Assembly (NCBI GenBank): GCA_963704535.1
Contig: OY969916.1
Location: forward strand, 7,316,001 to 7,380,000
Length of the DNA stretch: 64,000 nt
Origin: G963704535 sp963704535
Lineage (GTDB): Bacteria; Chloroflexota; Chloroflexia; Chloroflexales; Roseiflexaceae
Direction of reading: 5' to 3'
Part shown: in pieces, positions 1 through 11,301 of the stretch
Layout of the letters: each line of letters begins with the position of its first letter
Numbering within the stretch: position 1 is the first letter of the stretch
Made by a program: the position numbers and the translations under genes
Notes under the pieces: model-generated
The model's database searches: none
Seen by the model: only the letters and a program-made list of their open reading frames with translations
Told to the model about the DNA's origin: nothing

Positions 1-230
1 CTGTGAACGAGGCCTTGGAGCGGGCGGAGCAGTGGCTGCTGCGCAACTACCGTCCGTTTGATCACCGCTATTACCCCTGCTGGCTGGGCAAAGAGAGCTA
101 CATGCCCCAGCGGATTGTTCGCTCGTTCCAGCTTGCGGCAACGTTCCCCTCAGAAGAGCTTGCCATTCCGTTGCAGATGGCCCAGTCGGTCGGCGGCGCG
201 CAGATGGAGCTGGAGATGCGGCGGGTTTAA
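1..230 (+). CDS. Class II diterpene cyclase, C-terminal end (partial)
   Basis: Only the last 75 or so codons lie in the window, and the frame is open to the left edge, so the start is outside. The visible segment (ALERAEQWLL, then YYPCWLGKESYMPQRIVRS) resembles the end of Mycobacterium tuberculosis Rv3377c and related class II terpene cyclases, where a helix is followed by a P-x-WI/LAK-x-Y motif and a final helix. Such enzymes protonate geranylgeranyl diphosphate to a bicyclic halimane or clerodane diphosphate. The call is strengthened by the next gene, which resembles Rv3378c, the natural partner of Rv3377c. The DxDD catalytic motif would lie outside the window and cannot be checked. The alternative is another squalene-hopene-type cyclase. 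Confidence 0.6.
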   Translation, partial: VNEALERAEQWLLRNYRPFDHRYYPCWLGKESYMPQRIVRSFQLAATFPSEELAIPLQMAQSVGGAQMELEMRRV

Positions 231-349
231 TCGCCGTCTCCCACCATTCTAGTCTACGTACGGCGCGGGGAGAGCCGGTCGGCTCTCCCCGCACCGCCAC
301 CCCTAACCCATATAACCTCCATCGTACAACCGCATAAAAGGAGTTGTCC

Positions 350-1234
350 ATGACGACAATCATCCCGCCCAGCATTGAAGAGTTTCTGCGCCTGCCCATC
401 GAGCAGGTCGCAGCCGTGGCGCCGACGACGATGTTCCTCGCTCCTGGCGGCACCCGTCGCGAGGCTGTGCTTGCGGGCCTCTCGCCGCAGAGCGAGGCCT
501 ACCCGACCTGGTCGCGCGATCGGATGTTCGAGTGCATCGAACTACTGTTTCGCCACGGCGTGCGCCACCTGTTTGTGACTGCGCTGCGCTCGGCGCCACT
601 GGCGGAAGTGGGGCGTTTCCGCGACCGCTTACTGGACTGGACGGCGGATGGCATGGCCGGCGAGGAAGCTCTGGCCCTCTATGCACAGCGGGGTTGGCGC
701 GTGCGGGTGGTCGGCATCGAGAACGTGCCGGAGCTGCACGCCGCTGCGGAACGCCTAGAGGCCGCCACACCGGAGCACTGGGAACATACACTGTGGATGT
801 ATGTCAGCAGTGCGCCGGACGCCCACTGGGATTCGATCCTGCTTGCGGCCCGTCAGTGTCAGGCACAGACCCGCGGTGAACTGATCCGCGCTTTGTATGG
901 CGAGGATGTCCCGCTGGCGACTCTTTGTCTCAGCTGGGGCAAGCCGATGATTGGTTCGGATCTTATGCCGCTGCTGGTCGCCGACGAGGTGCAGTGCTAC
1001 TGGACTCAGCGGCCGGGCTTCGCGCAGGGGGAGCAGACCATCCGGCAGATTTTCTACGATTATGCCTACACCCGCCGAACATGGCGCCAGGATAAATCTA
1101 CCCGCTATGCTGATGTGCTTGCCCAGCGTGAGCTGTGGGAGCGCCCCGTGGTGCTTGGAGTTGGCCAGCGTATCGGCGCTTTCTGGTATCCGGCGCACAT
1201 GGATAGCTTTTCAACCGAGTCTGTCTGCGTGTAG
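350..1234 (+). CDS. Rv3378c-like diterpene synthase (tuberculosinol/kolavelool synthase type)
   Basis: Codes for 294 residues. The ATG at 350 is preferred over the in-frame TTG at 344 because AAAGGAG lies 6 nt upstream. The sequence parallels M. tuberculosis Rv3378c along its length: an EEFLRLP start, a GTRR motif near residue 35, a helix ending FRHGV, an IRQIFYDYAY block near 240, and a C-terminal VLGVGQRIGAFWYP like the Rv3378c end. This family has the cis-prenyltransferase fold and converts a bicyclic diterpene diphosphate to an alcohol by water capture or transfer. With the cyclase upstream and the P450 downstream it probably makes a clerodane- or halimane-type diterpenol. The Asp of the FDGTRR motif in Rv3378c is Gly33 here. 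The assignment rests on recognised motifs; the product is unknown. Confidence 0.75.
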   Translation: MTTIIPPSIEEFLRLPIEQVAAVAPTTMFLAPGGTRREAVLAGLSPQSEAYPTWSRDRMFECIELLFRHGVRHLFVTALRSAPLAEVGRFRDRLLDWTADGMAGEEALALYAQRGWRVRVVGIENVPELHAAAERLEAATPEHWEHTLWMYVSSAPDAHWDSILLAARQCQAQTRGELIRALYGEDVPLATLCLSWGKPMIGSDLMPLLVADEVQCYWTQRPGFAQGEQTIRQIFYDYAYTRRTWRQDKSTRYADVLAQRELWERPVVLGVGQRIGAFWYPAHMDSFSTESVCV

Positions 1235-1358
1235 CTTCGGTCGGAATGTGCGGTAGCACTGTTCGCTATGATACAGTTCGCCGTATTTAGAGCACATAGT
1301 GCCATTCCTACTCCTATCTCTAACTCTTATCAACATATCATGCTGAAAGGCTACTATA

Positions 1359-2729
1359 ATGACAACCCAAATCATACCAGTCAATACATCCAAAGTAATA
1401 CCTGGCCCACGCGGGTATCCGTTCATCGGTCCGCTGCCCGAGCTGCTGCGTGATCCGCTCCAGTTTGTGAACAACATGGCTCAGGAATACGGGGATGTGG
1501 TGGGGTGGAAGATAGGCCCGCAACAATTCTATCTCTTGAACCACCCCGATCATTTTAAGCATATTCTTTTGGATAACCATCGCAACTACCATAAGGGAGT
1601 CAATTTTAAGACGTTCGAGCGCTTTGTGGGCAAGGGGATTGGCCTGAGCGAGGGCGATTTCTGGCTGCGCCAGCGCCGTTTGGTACAGCCGGCTTTTCAC
1701 CGCGAGCGTCTGGCGAGATTGACAACGATGATGACCAACTCGATCGGGGGGATGCTGCAGGGTTGGGAAGCACTTGCGGCACAGGGAACGGAATTTGATG
1801 TGGCTGACGAGATGCGGAACCTGACGCTCCAGATCATTGTAAAGACCATGTTCAATAGCAGTATTCCCGGCGACATGGAGAGTATTACTAAGGCGTTCTG
1901 CGAAGCAGTCGAACACGTCACTCGCAGCTTTTGGTTGCCTATCCCGTCGCGTTTAATACCCGGCAACCGTCGCTATGAGAAGTCGGTGGAGACGCTAAAT
2001 CAGGTTGTGTATCGTATTATCGATGAGCGCCGCCGTAGCCAGGAGGACTCAGATGATATGCTGTCGATGTTGTTGAACGCGCGTGACGCCGATACGGGTG
2101 AGGGCATGAGTGATGAGCAGTTACGGAATGAAGTCATGAACATGTTCTTTGCCGGACATGAGACAACAGCAAATACATTAAGCTGGGTCTTCCATTTCCT
2201 GTCGCAGTATCCAGATATAGAAGAGCGCCTCTTGAATGAGATCGATACGGTGCTTGGTGGGCGTCTACCGACCATACAAGATTTACCAAAGCTCGTCTAT
2301 ACCAAAATGGTGCTTGATGAGACTCTGCGGATAGCGACCGTTACCTGGTTCCAGGCGCGCACCCCGCTCGTCGATGATGTCATTGACGGCTACGTGATCC
2401 GGGCAGGTTCTGTTGTTCTGTTTTCCTCGTATGTGCTCCATCATACTCCATCCCTATGGCCTGAGCCCAAACGATTTGACCCGGAGCGGTTTACTCCGGA
2501 GCAGTCGGCGGCCCGCCCACGCTATGCGTATGTGCCATTTAGTGCCGGGCCACGCCAATGTATCGGTAATGCTTTTGGGTTGATGGAGATGCAGTTGGTC
2601 ATCGCGATGCTTTTCCAGCGCTATCGGCTCGTCGCTTCCCCAACACACCAGGTGAAACCTCATATCGCAATTACCCTACGGCCAGACAAGCTCCCCATGT
2701 CATTACAGCCGCGGGCCGCTCAGATCTAA
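1359..2729 (+). CDS. Cytochrome P450
   Basis: Codes for a 456-residue heme-thiolate monooxygenase. Visible landmarks are the proline-rich start (PGPRGYPFIG, 15-24), the I-helix oxygen-binding motif AGHETT (265-270), the K-helix ExxR as ETLR (321-324), PERF (375-378) and the heme loop FSAGPRQCIG with the cysteine ligand at about 401. There is no transmembrane anchor, so it is probably cytosolic. GAAAGG lies 8 nt upstream of the ATG. It follows the diterpene synthase by 124 bp on the same strand, so an oxidising role on the diterpene product is the simplest inference. No ferredoxin or reductase partner is visible. A PAL-A repeat begins at the base after its stop codon. Confidence 0.93.
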   Translation: MTTQIIPVNTSKVIPGPRGYPFIGPLPELLRDPLQFVNNMAQEYGDVVGWKIGPQQFYLLNHPDHFKHILLDNHRNYHKGVNFKTFERFVGKGIGLSEGDFWLRQRRLVQPAFHRERLARLTTMMTNSIGGMLQGWEALAAQGTEFDVADEMRNLTLQIIVKTMFNSSIPGDMESITKAFCEAVEHVTRSFWLPIPSRLIPGNRRYEKSVETLNQVVYRIIDERRRSQEDSDDMLSMLLNARDADTGEGMSDEQLRNEVMNMFFAGHETTANTLSWVFHFLSQYPDIEERLLNEIDTVLGGRLPTIQDLPKLVYTKMVLDETLRIATVTWFQARTPLVDDVIDGYVIRAGSVVLFSSYVLHHTPSLWPEPKRFDPERFTPEQSAARPRYAYVPFSAGPRQCIGNAFGLMEMQLVIAMLFQRYRLVASPTHQVKPHIAITLRPDKLPMSLQPRAAQI

Positions 2730-2831
2730 GAGACTGTCTGAAAAGGTTGATTTGTCGCTCGTAGTCCGTGGTGGAGAGGGGGAGTTTGAGGGGGCAGCCC
2801 CTCAAACTCCCCCTTCTAAACCACCCCCTTT
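2730..2831 (+). repeat. PAL-A palindromic element, copy 1
   Basis: Begins directly after the P450 stop codon with GAGACTGTCTGAAAAGG. It holds a perfect 16-bp inverted repeat (2778-2793 with 2798-2813, core GGAGTTTGAGGGG) around a GCAG loop, so the RNA would form a very stable hairpin that could end P450 transcription. The flank TTTGTCGCTCGTAGTCC recurs inverted in copy 2. Confidence 0.85.
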
Positions 2832-3540
2832 GTCAACTTGAGAGGTAAACCGGCTCAAATAAGCCTATTTCTAGTACGTGAAATCCTCAAGAATCTGCCC
2901 GCTTGGACAGCCTCGATCCAATTAGAATGTTGCCATTCCGGTATACATTTGCAACTTGTTCGTTACAAAGATGGCATGCGCCTCGCCACTTTTACTGCTA
3001 TACTGAGCCTTGCCAACCTAGCCACACGTGTGTTGGCGAAGATATCTGGGGAGCTTCCCCGCCATCAAGATCAGAGTGGTCGTAATGGTTCAAAAAGGTG
3101 CATGCCTTAGCGCGAGATACCGCGCCCCATGCGCCTTGCGCTCGGTCGAAGCGCTGCTCTGATCCAACGACGCCCCGGAAGTCCATTCCCAATCGGTGTT
3201 GGACGCCCCCTGCGCTGCGACCACACACCACCTGAAACAGGGTGGCTATTGTGATGCCCGCGCATAGTCGGCAAGTGAAGGGCACGAATGGTGGGCAGCT
3301 AACAGGGTAGATTGCAAGGCAGCAAGAACGGCGGGGTGGTATCGCGTCACATTCTGTGATTCTTGTGGAGGTAATGCCGTCTGACAATCTACTATCCTGC
3401 GAGGCGCTCGATATGTCGGCAAGCGGCGGTAAGATCCCTGCCGTATGAAGCACTACATATTTATTCTCGAAGAGAGTCACCAGGTTGTTAACTTCTGATG
3501 TCTCACAGAACAACCACCGACATCACAGAAAGGTTGGCGT
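2832..3540. other. Intergenic region with no recognised gene
   Basis: About 700 bp between the P450 repeat and the first hybrid kinase. Open frames on both strands are short, lack convincing ribosome binding sites and resemble no family I know. The last 100 bp presumably contain the promoter of the kinase operon; I cannot assign its boxes with confidence. Confidence 0.5.
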
Positions 3541-5776
<2,236 letters not shown>

Positions 5777-5796
<20 letters not shown>

Positions 5797-6211
5797 GACC
5801 AGTGTCCCGATTCGCGAGGCGGTCGTGCTGATCGCCGAGGACAACCCGGACAATATGTTCATCGCGATCGAGCTGCTGCGGCGGGCTGGGATCTGGTACT
5901 GTAACGGTCGGGCGTCGGGGCGCCAGCTCTTCAAGGTGATCGAGGGCCGCGAGGGGCCGATCCACCTGATCTTGCTCGACATCCAGATCCCCCATGAGGA
6001 TGGCTATGTGATCCTCAAGCAGATCCGCGCGTCATCGCGGCTCCAGGAAACGCGGGTGGCGGCCTTTACGGCCAATGTGATGCCCGACGATGTGGAGCGA
6101 GCTCGGACGGCCGGCTTCGACGGCTTTATCGGTAAGCCGATCAGCCACCACCGGTTTCCCCAGCAGGTTGAGCGAATCTTGCAGGGGGAGTCGGTCTGGG
6201 AGCCTCGGTAG
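5777..6211 (+). CDS. Single-domain response regulator (copy 1)
   Basis: A 144-residue CheY/DivK-like receiver with no output domain. The acidic pair lies in LIAEDNPDN, the phospho-acceptor is Asp68 (LILLDIQIP), and the conserved lysine sits in FIGKPIS. The start lies inside the end of the kinase gene with 20 bp overlap, so the two are co-translated. It probably accepts phosphate from the upstream kinase or relays it to an unknown partner. The regulator at 8748 is its paralogue. Confidence 0.93.
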
Positions 6212-6300
6212 CTCGTGCTCGTCTCGCTGAACGACGCCACCGCGTCGCCGATCAGCGATCCGCCCAACAACGAACGCCGCGCGTGCGACCTGGATATCGT

Positions 6301-6352
6301 CGCAGTTCGCTGGTTGAGGCCCAAACACTTGGGCCTCAACCAGCGAACTGCG
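6301..6352 (+). terminator. Perfect 24-bp inverted repeat
   Basis: CGCAGTTCGCTGGTTGAGG and onward to CCCAA at 6324 is followed by the loop ACAC, and then by its exact reverse complement to 6352. It lies 90 bp after the first regulator and 138 bp before the second kinase start, so it may separate the two operons. There is no T-tract, so it could instead be a protein-binding palindrome or a mobile-element remnant. Confidence 0.7.
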
Positions 6353-6489
6353 GTAGGACAGAGCCGCGATTCGGCGTACATCGCCATGCGCTGTGGAGCG
6401 GCCGCGCGAGCTCCTGTGATTGGTGTAGGAGTGACGCACTCATTCTGGCCGGCAACTCAGGTCGTCAACCATTGCAAGGTTATTCCGGT

Positions 6490-8742
6490 ATGCAGCACAG
6501 CAATACCTCCCCGCCAGACGGCTCACTCTGGTCGCGGATCTCGAAGATGCCGTGGGTGGTCCCACCCCGCCGTGCCCTGCGGTGGCTGACGCTGGTGCGC
6601 ACTGAGGACCAGATGCGCACGATCCTCAACCGTGGCTTTGCCTACGCGATTTCGATCCTGATCCCCTTCACCGTATTGCTGGCGCTCGTGACCATCAGCC
6701 GTGATAATGGTGTTACGACTGAGAGCCTCGTGCATATCATCTCGATCCCGGTCGAATTGCTCGCCTGGTGGCTCAATCGGCGCGGGACAGCATACGGGGC
6801 GATGGTCTTTGCATTACTATGCATGTTTGCCACAGTGGTCGGGATTCCGCCAGTTTACTATGCTGGATCGTACCCGATAGTCCACGGCGCGTTTATGTTC
6901 GCCATTGTGATCGCGGCGCTGTTCGTTCGGCCCAGCGCCGGGATCTGGGCCAGTAGTATGCAGCTTGCCCTGCTGGTGGTCGCTATGTTTGTCTCGCAGG
7001 TGCCGCTGGTGCATATCTGGCAGTTCCTGCTGGTCGGAGCACTGCATCTGGGAGCCATGGCGGTGGTTATGCTGGTGGGTGCTTCGCTCCTGTGGCGGGC
7101 GCTGCGCACGGCGATCTCATCAAATGACGAACTGCAAGCGCTGAACGCCGACCTAGAGCAGCGGATCACCGAGCGTACCGCTGCGCTGGAGGATGCCTAC
7201 GGTCAACTCCAGGTCGCCAATCAGGCGCTGCACGCGGCCAAGGAGACGGCGGAGCATGGCCGCAGCGCCGCCGAGGAGGCCAACCGGCTCAAGACGCAGT
7301 TCCTGACGACAATGACCCACGAGCTGCGCACGCCCTTGAACGCGATCATCAACTATACTCAGTTCATCGGCTACGATGAGTTTGGTCCACTGTCCGAGGA
7401 TCAGCGGATGTTCCGCAGCCGGGTGCTCTACAACTCGGAGCACCTGCTCGACCTGATCAACGATCTGTTGGACATCTCGAAGATCGAGATCGGTCGGCTG
7501 GATCTGATGCGCGACCAGGTGCATCTCGGGCCGCTACTGCAAGGGGTTGAGGCCACGGTGTCCGGGCTGGCCGAGGAGAAAGGGCTGGAATTGGTGCTCG
7601 ACGCCGCGTCGGATCTGCCGCTGGTCTGGATCGATAAGCGGCGCGTTCGCCAGGTCTTGATCAACCTGCTCGGTAACGCCGTCAAGTTCACGGAGGAGGG
7701 GCGCATCACATTGAGCGCCCGCGCGACCGACGACGGCATGGTCGAGCTGGCGGTGACCGACACCGGGATCGGGATCGACCCACAGCACCAAGAGCTGATC
7801 TTTGAAGAGTTCCGCCAAGTCGAGGGTGGCCTCGACCGTAGTTACCAGGGCGCCGGCCTGGGGCTATCGATCAGCAAGCAATTGGTCGAGCTGCACGGCG
7901 GGCACATGACTCTGCGCAGCCGCAAGGGCGAGGGTTCGACCTTTGCGTTTACACTGCCTGTGGCCCACGATCGGCGGGGCGTCACGGTCCCGGTACTCCG
8001 GCGGCAGGGTGTGACGCAGATTTTGATCGTCGACGATGACTCGGATTCGCAGCACATCCTCCAGCGGATTCTGGAGCAGGCCGGCTACCAGGTCCACTGT
8101 ATCAGCAATAGTGCCGAGACGCTGGCGGCCATCCGGCGCATCCGGCCGGCGCTGGTCATCCTCGACCTGGTGATGGGGCCGTATAATGGTTGGCAGGTGC
8201 TACAGCAGATCCAACGTGACCCGACGCTGGCCGATGTGCCGGTGGTGATCTGTTCCGGCTCCGAGCTGCATCCGGCGCTGGTCGCGATGCTGCCGCAGGT
8301 GCATGGGGCGCTCCAGAAGCCGATCCAGCGTGACGAGCTGATAGCGCTGGTGGGGCAGTTCAGATCGGCTGGGGCCGTGCTGGTGGTCGATGATAACCCC
8401 GATGCCCGCGCGGTCCTGCGGACCATGCTGGTATCCCTGGGGCGTCAGGTCCTGGAGGCCGCCGATGGTGCCAGTGCGCTGGTGCTCCTGGCGCGGCACC
8501 GCCCCGCGCTGATGCTGCTTGATTTGATGATGCCCGGCATGGATGGCTTCGCGGTCCTGGAGCAGATGCGAACCATGCCGGAGGTGGCCGAGGTGCCGGT
8601 AGTCGTCGTGAGCGCCAAGGACCTGACTGCCGAGGAGCAGACCTGGTTGGCGTCGCGGGTGCGCCACTATGTGCCTAAGTCACCGTCGTCGCTCTTGCCG
8701 TTGAATGTCTTACAAGATATTTTGAAGGAAGGGAAAAGGTAA
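6490..8742 (+). CDS. Membrane hybrid histidine kinase with two receiver domains (copy 2)
   Basis: A 750-residue paralogue of the kinase at 3541 with the same order: N-terminal membrane bundle, coiled coil, HisKA, ATPase and two receivers. The ATG at 6490 aligns with the start of the first copy; the open frame reaches 6283 but that extension crosses the perfect palindrome and has no counterpart in copy 1. The phospho-acceptor is His277 (MTHELRTP), the ATPase has DTGIGI and GAGLGL (the latter is GTGLGL in copy 1), and the receiver aspartates are Asp559 (VILDLVM) and Asp678 (LLDLMMP). The membrane part has diverged far more than the catalytic part, which suggests a different input signal. A single-REC gene follows after 5 bp. 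Confidence 0.92.
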   Translation: MQHSNTSPPDGSLWSRISKMPWVVPPRRALRWLTLVRTEDQMRTILNRGFAYAISILIPFTVLLALVTISRDNGVTTESLVHIISIPVELLAWWLNRRGTAYGAMVFALLCMFATVVGIPPVYYAGSYPIVHGAFMFAIVIAALFVRPSAGIWASSMQLALLVVAMFVSQVPLVHIWQFLLVGALHLGAMAVVMLVGASLLWRALRTAISSNDELQALNADLEQRITERTAALEDAYGQLQVANQALHAAKETAEHGRSAAEEANRLKTQFLTTMTHELRTPLNAIINYTQFIGYDEFGPLSEDQRMFRSRVLYNSEHLLDLINDLLDISKIEIGRLDLMRDQVHLGPLLQGVEATVSGLAEEKGLELVLDAASDLPLVWIDKRRVRQVLINLLGNAVKFTEEGRITLSARATDDGMVELAVTDTGIGIDPQHQELIFEEFRQVEGGLDRSYQGAGLGLSISKQLVELHGGHMTLRSRKGEGSTFAFTLPVAHDRRGVTVPVLRRQGVTQILIVDDDSDSQHILQRILEQAGYQVHCISNSAETLAAIRRIRPALVILDLVMGPYNGWQVLQQIQRDPTLADVPVVICSGSELHPALVAMLPQVHGALQKPIQRDELIALVGQFRSAGAVLVVDDNPDARAVLRTMLVSLGRQVLEAADGASALVLLARHRPALMLLDLMMPGMDGFAVLEQMRTMPEVAEVPVVVVSAKDLTAEEQTWLASRVRHYVPKSPSSLLPLNVLQDILKEGKR

Positions 8743-8747
8743 TCGCC

Positions 8748-9167
8748 ATGCGCCCAGATGATCTCCAGTTGGTTATAATCGAGGACAATATCGATAATCG
8801 CTTTATCATACAGGAGGTGCTACGGCGGGATTTGGGCGTGAAGTCAGTCGTCGCGATCGGGGCGGGCTGGCAGTTCTTCAAGCACCTGCGTGAGCACCGC
8901 GACCAGCGGATCGACCTGATCCTGCTCGATATCCAGCTCCCCGGCGACGACGGCTATGCTATCCTACAGCGTATTCGCGAGACTCCCGCGCTGAAGGATA
9001 CGACCGTCATCGCGGTGACAGCCAATGTGATGCGCCAGGATGTCGAGCGTGCCCGCGCGGCCGGCTTCAACGGCTTTATCGGCAAGCCGATCGATCGCCG
9101 CCGCTTCCCTGAGCAGATCCGGCGCATCCTGGAGGGTGAGGATGTGTGGGAGATGGTGCGCGGGTGA
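8748..9167 (+). CDS. Single-domain response regulator (copy 2)
   Basis: A 139-residue receiver closely related to the one at 5777. IIEDNIDN holds the acidic pocket, Asp61 in LILLDIQLP is the phospho-acceptor, TANVM follows, and GFIGKPID carries the conserved lysine. It starts 5 bp after the second kinase, so the pair forms an operon. There is no DNA-binding or enzymatic output, so it probably acts by protein contact or as a phosphate sink. Confidence 0.93.
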   Translation: MRPDDLQLVIIEDNIDNRFIIQEVLRRDLGVKSVVAIGAGWQFFKHLREHRDQRIDLILLDIQLPGDDGYAILQRIRETPALKDTTVIAVTANVMRQDVERARAAGFNGFIGKPIDRRRFPEQIRRILEGEDVWEMVRG

Positions 9168-9247
9168 CATGGCGGGATGGACAAAAATCGGTATCATGGT
9201 GTATACCTGAGCGAACGACCAGTCTCGGTAGTCAGAAAGGGGGCGGT

Positions 9248-11287
9248 ATGTTGTCGCTCCAGCACCCTTCCCCGTTTGGGGGCGCGCGCGAACCGTCGCC
9301 TACGATCTTGATCGCCGAGGATACCTCGGATGGGCGCCGGGCGTTGCAGACGCTGCTGGCCGGGCAGGGGTACACACTGGCGTTTGCTGAAGATGGCCTG
9401 CAAGCCCTCGCTCGGGCGGTCGAGCTGATCCCCGATCTGATCTTGCTGGACATTATGATGCCGGGTATGGATGGCCTGGAAGTCTGCCGGCGGCTGCGCG
9501 CCAACCCGCAGCTGGCCGAGGTCCCGATCATCATCATCACCGCGCTCGAAGATCGCGATACCCGCCTGCAAGGGATTATCGCCGGCGCCGACGATTTTAT
9601 CTCCAAGCGCTTCGACGGCACCGAGCTGCGTGCGCGGGTGCGAACGATCACCCGCCTCAACCGCTACCGCCGGCTGGTACGTGAGCGCGCGAAGATCGAG
9701 CGCCTGCTCGAGGTGATTCCGAGCGGCCTGCTGCTGGTCGACGCCGAGGGCACGATCAGCCTGGCCAACCCGGCCATGCTGCATATGCTCGGCGCCAGCC
9801 AGCGCGATGTCATGTTGAGCAAGAGTCTGTTGCTGTGGATTGAGCAGGAGCACCGTGATTCGTGTGTGGTCGAGCTGAGTCGGGCCGTCGCTGACGCGTC
9901 CTACGGCAGCCAATTCGAGACGGTGTGCCTGCGCATGGACGGTACGCCCTTTCCGGTCGAGGTGGATATCGGCCACTTTGTCTGGGATGACCAGCCGCTG
10001 GCCTACGTCGTCGTGCGCGATATCACCAACCGGCGGCGCCTGGAATCGCAACTGTTGCAGGCGCAGAAGATGGAGAGCATTGGGCGATTGGCCGGCGGGA
10101 TCGCCCACGACTTCAACAATCTGCTCACGGCGATCATGGGCTATGCCGAGCTGTCGCTGGATACGCTGCCGCCGGATGCGCGCGAGCGCGAGGATCAGCA
10201 CGAGATCTCCAAGGCGGCTCAGTCGGCGGCGGCGCTGACGCGCCAGCTCCTGGCCTTCGCGCGCAGGCAGACGATCGAGCCGCGGGTCTTCAGCCCCAAC
10301 GACCTATTACACGATATCGACCGGCTGCTGCGGCGCCTGATCGGCGAAAATATCGAGCTGGTCACGCAGCCCACCGCGAACCTTGGGCTGGTTCGCGCCG
10401 ACCCTGGCCAGATCGAGCAGGTGCTGGTCAACCTGGCGGTGAATGCCCGCGACGCCATGCCGGAGGGCGGCAAACTCACGATCGAGACGGCCAACATTAT
10501 GCTGGACCAAGAGTACGCCTACACGCATGTCGGTGTGCTGCCGGGTCACTATGTCATGCTGATTGTGAGCGACACAGGTGTGGGGATGGAGGCGTCGATC
10601 AGGAGCCACATCTTCGAGCCGTTCTTCACGACCAAGGAGCCGGGACGCGGGACCGGGCTGGGGCTGGCGACGTGCTACGGGATCATCAGGCAGCACGGCG
10701 GGACGATCGAGGTCTATAGCGAACCGCACCAGGGCACCGCCTTCAAGATCTACCTGCCGTATGTCGAGGGGCAGGCCGAGACGCTTCCAGCAGCCGAGAT
10801 GGCCGACACGCTCGTGCCAAGCGGCACCGAGACGGTCTTGCTGGTGGAGGATGAGGCGGGGGTGCGCAGCCTGGTCTCGCGGGTGCTGGGCGACCTTGGC
10901 TACCGGGTGCTGGAGGCCACCGACGGGGAGGAGGCGCTGGAGATCGCGCAACTGCCTGGGCAGGGACCGATCGATATGTTGCTGACCGATGTCGTGCTGC
11001 CGAAGCTGGGCGGCAGGCCGCTGGCCGCGCACCTGGCCATACTTTATCCCGGCATCAAAGTGCTGTTCACCTCCGGCTACGCCGAGCGGAGCATTGTCCA
11101 CCACGGCCGGCTGGAGGAGGGGGTCGCGTTTCTGCCCAAGCCGTTCTCGGCGGCGGTGCTGGCGCGCAAGGTGCGCGAAGTGCTCGAATTCGCGGCGCTT
11201 GTAGCCGAGCCGCTGCCCGCCTGGTTGGAAAGGGAGGGGCAAGAGGAGGGCCACCCTCCCCTTAAACCCCACCCCAACTCGTCGTAA
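9248..11287 (+). CDS. REC-PAS-histidine kinase-REC hybrid protein
   Basis: Codes for 679 residues. The ATG at 9248 is chosen because AAAGGGGG lies just upstream and the receiver begins soon after; the frame is open from 9146 but that part overlaps the preceding gene. Order: receiver 18-135 (Asp68 in ILLDIMMP), linker, PAS about 150-260, HisKA of the HDFNN type (His287 in GGIAHDFNN), ATPase (NLAVNARDA, DTGVGM, GTGLGL), and a second receiver 528-647 (Asp581 in LLTDVVLP). No membrane segment, so it is soluble. The N-terminal receiver may take phosphate from the kinases upstream. Such FixL/blue-light-type kinases often sense redox, gas or light, but no cofactor site is certain here. Confidence 0.92.
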   Translation: MLSLQHPSPFGGAREPSPTILIAEDTSDGRRALQTLLAGQGYTLAFAEDGLQALARAVELIPDLILLDIMMPGMDGLEVCRRLRANPQLAEVPIIIITALEDRDTRLQGIIAGADDFISKRFDGTELRARVRTITRLNRYRRLVRERAKIERLLEVIPSGLLLVDAEGTISLANPAMLHMLGASQRDVMLSKSLLLWIEQEHRDSCVVELSRAVADASYGSQFETVCLRMDGTPFPVEVDIGHFVWDDQPLAYVVVRDITNRRRLESQLLQAQKMESIGRLAGGIAHDFNNLLTAIMGYAELSLDTLPPDAREREDQHEISKAAQSAAALTRQLLAFARRQTIEPRVFSPNDLLHDIDRLLRRLIGENIELVTQPTANLGLVRADPGQIEQVLVNLAVNARDAMPEGGKLTIETANIMLDQEYAYTHVGVLPGHYVMLIVSDTGVGMEASIRSHIFEPFFTTKEPGRGTGLGLATCYGIIRQHGGTIEVYSEPHQGTAFKIYLPYVEGQAETLPAAEMADTLVPSGTETVLLVEDEAGVRSLVSRVLGDLGYRVLEATDGEEALEIAQLPGQGPIDMLLTDVVLPKLGGRPLAAHLAILYPGIKVLFTSGYAERSIVHHGRLEEGVAFLPKPFSAAVLARKVREVLEFAALVAEPLPAWLEREGQEEGHPPLKPHPNSS

Positions 11288-11301
11288 AGCGAAGCACACC
11301 C

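Noticed and set aside
2998..3513. 171-codon minus-strand frame before the first kinase
   Set aside because: No start signal, no recognisable domain, and it runs into the promoter region of the kinase operon.
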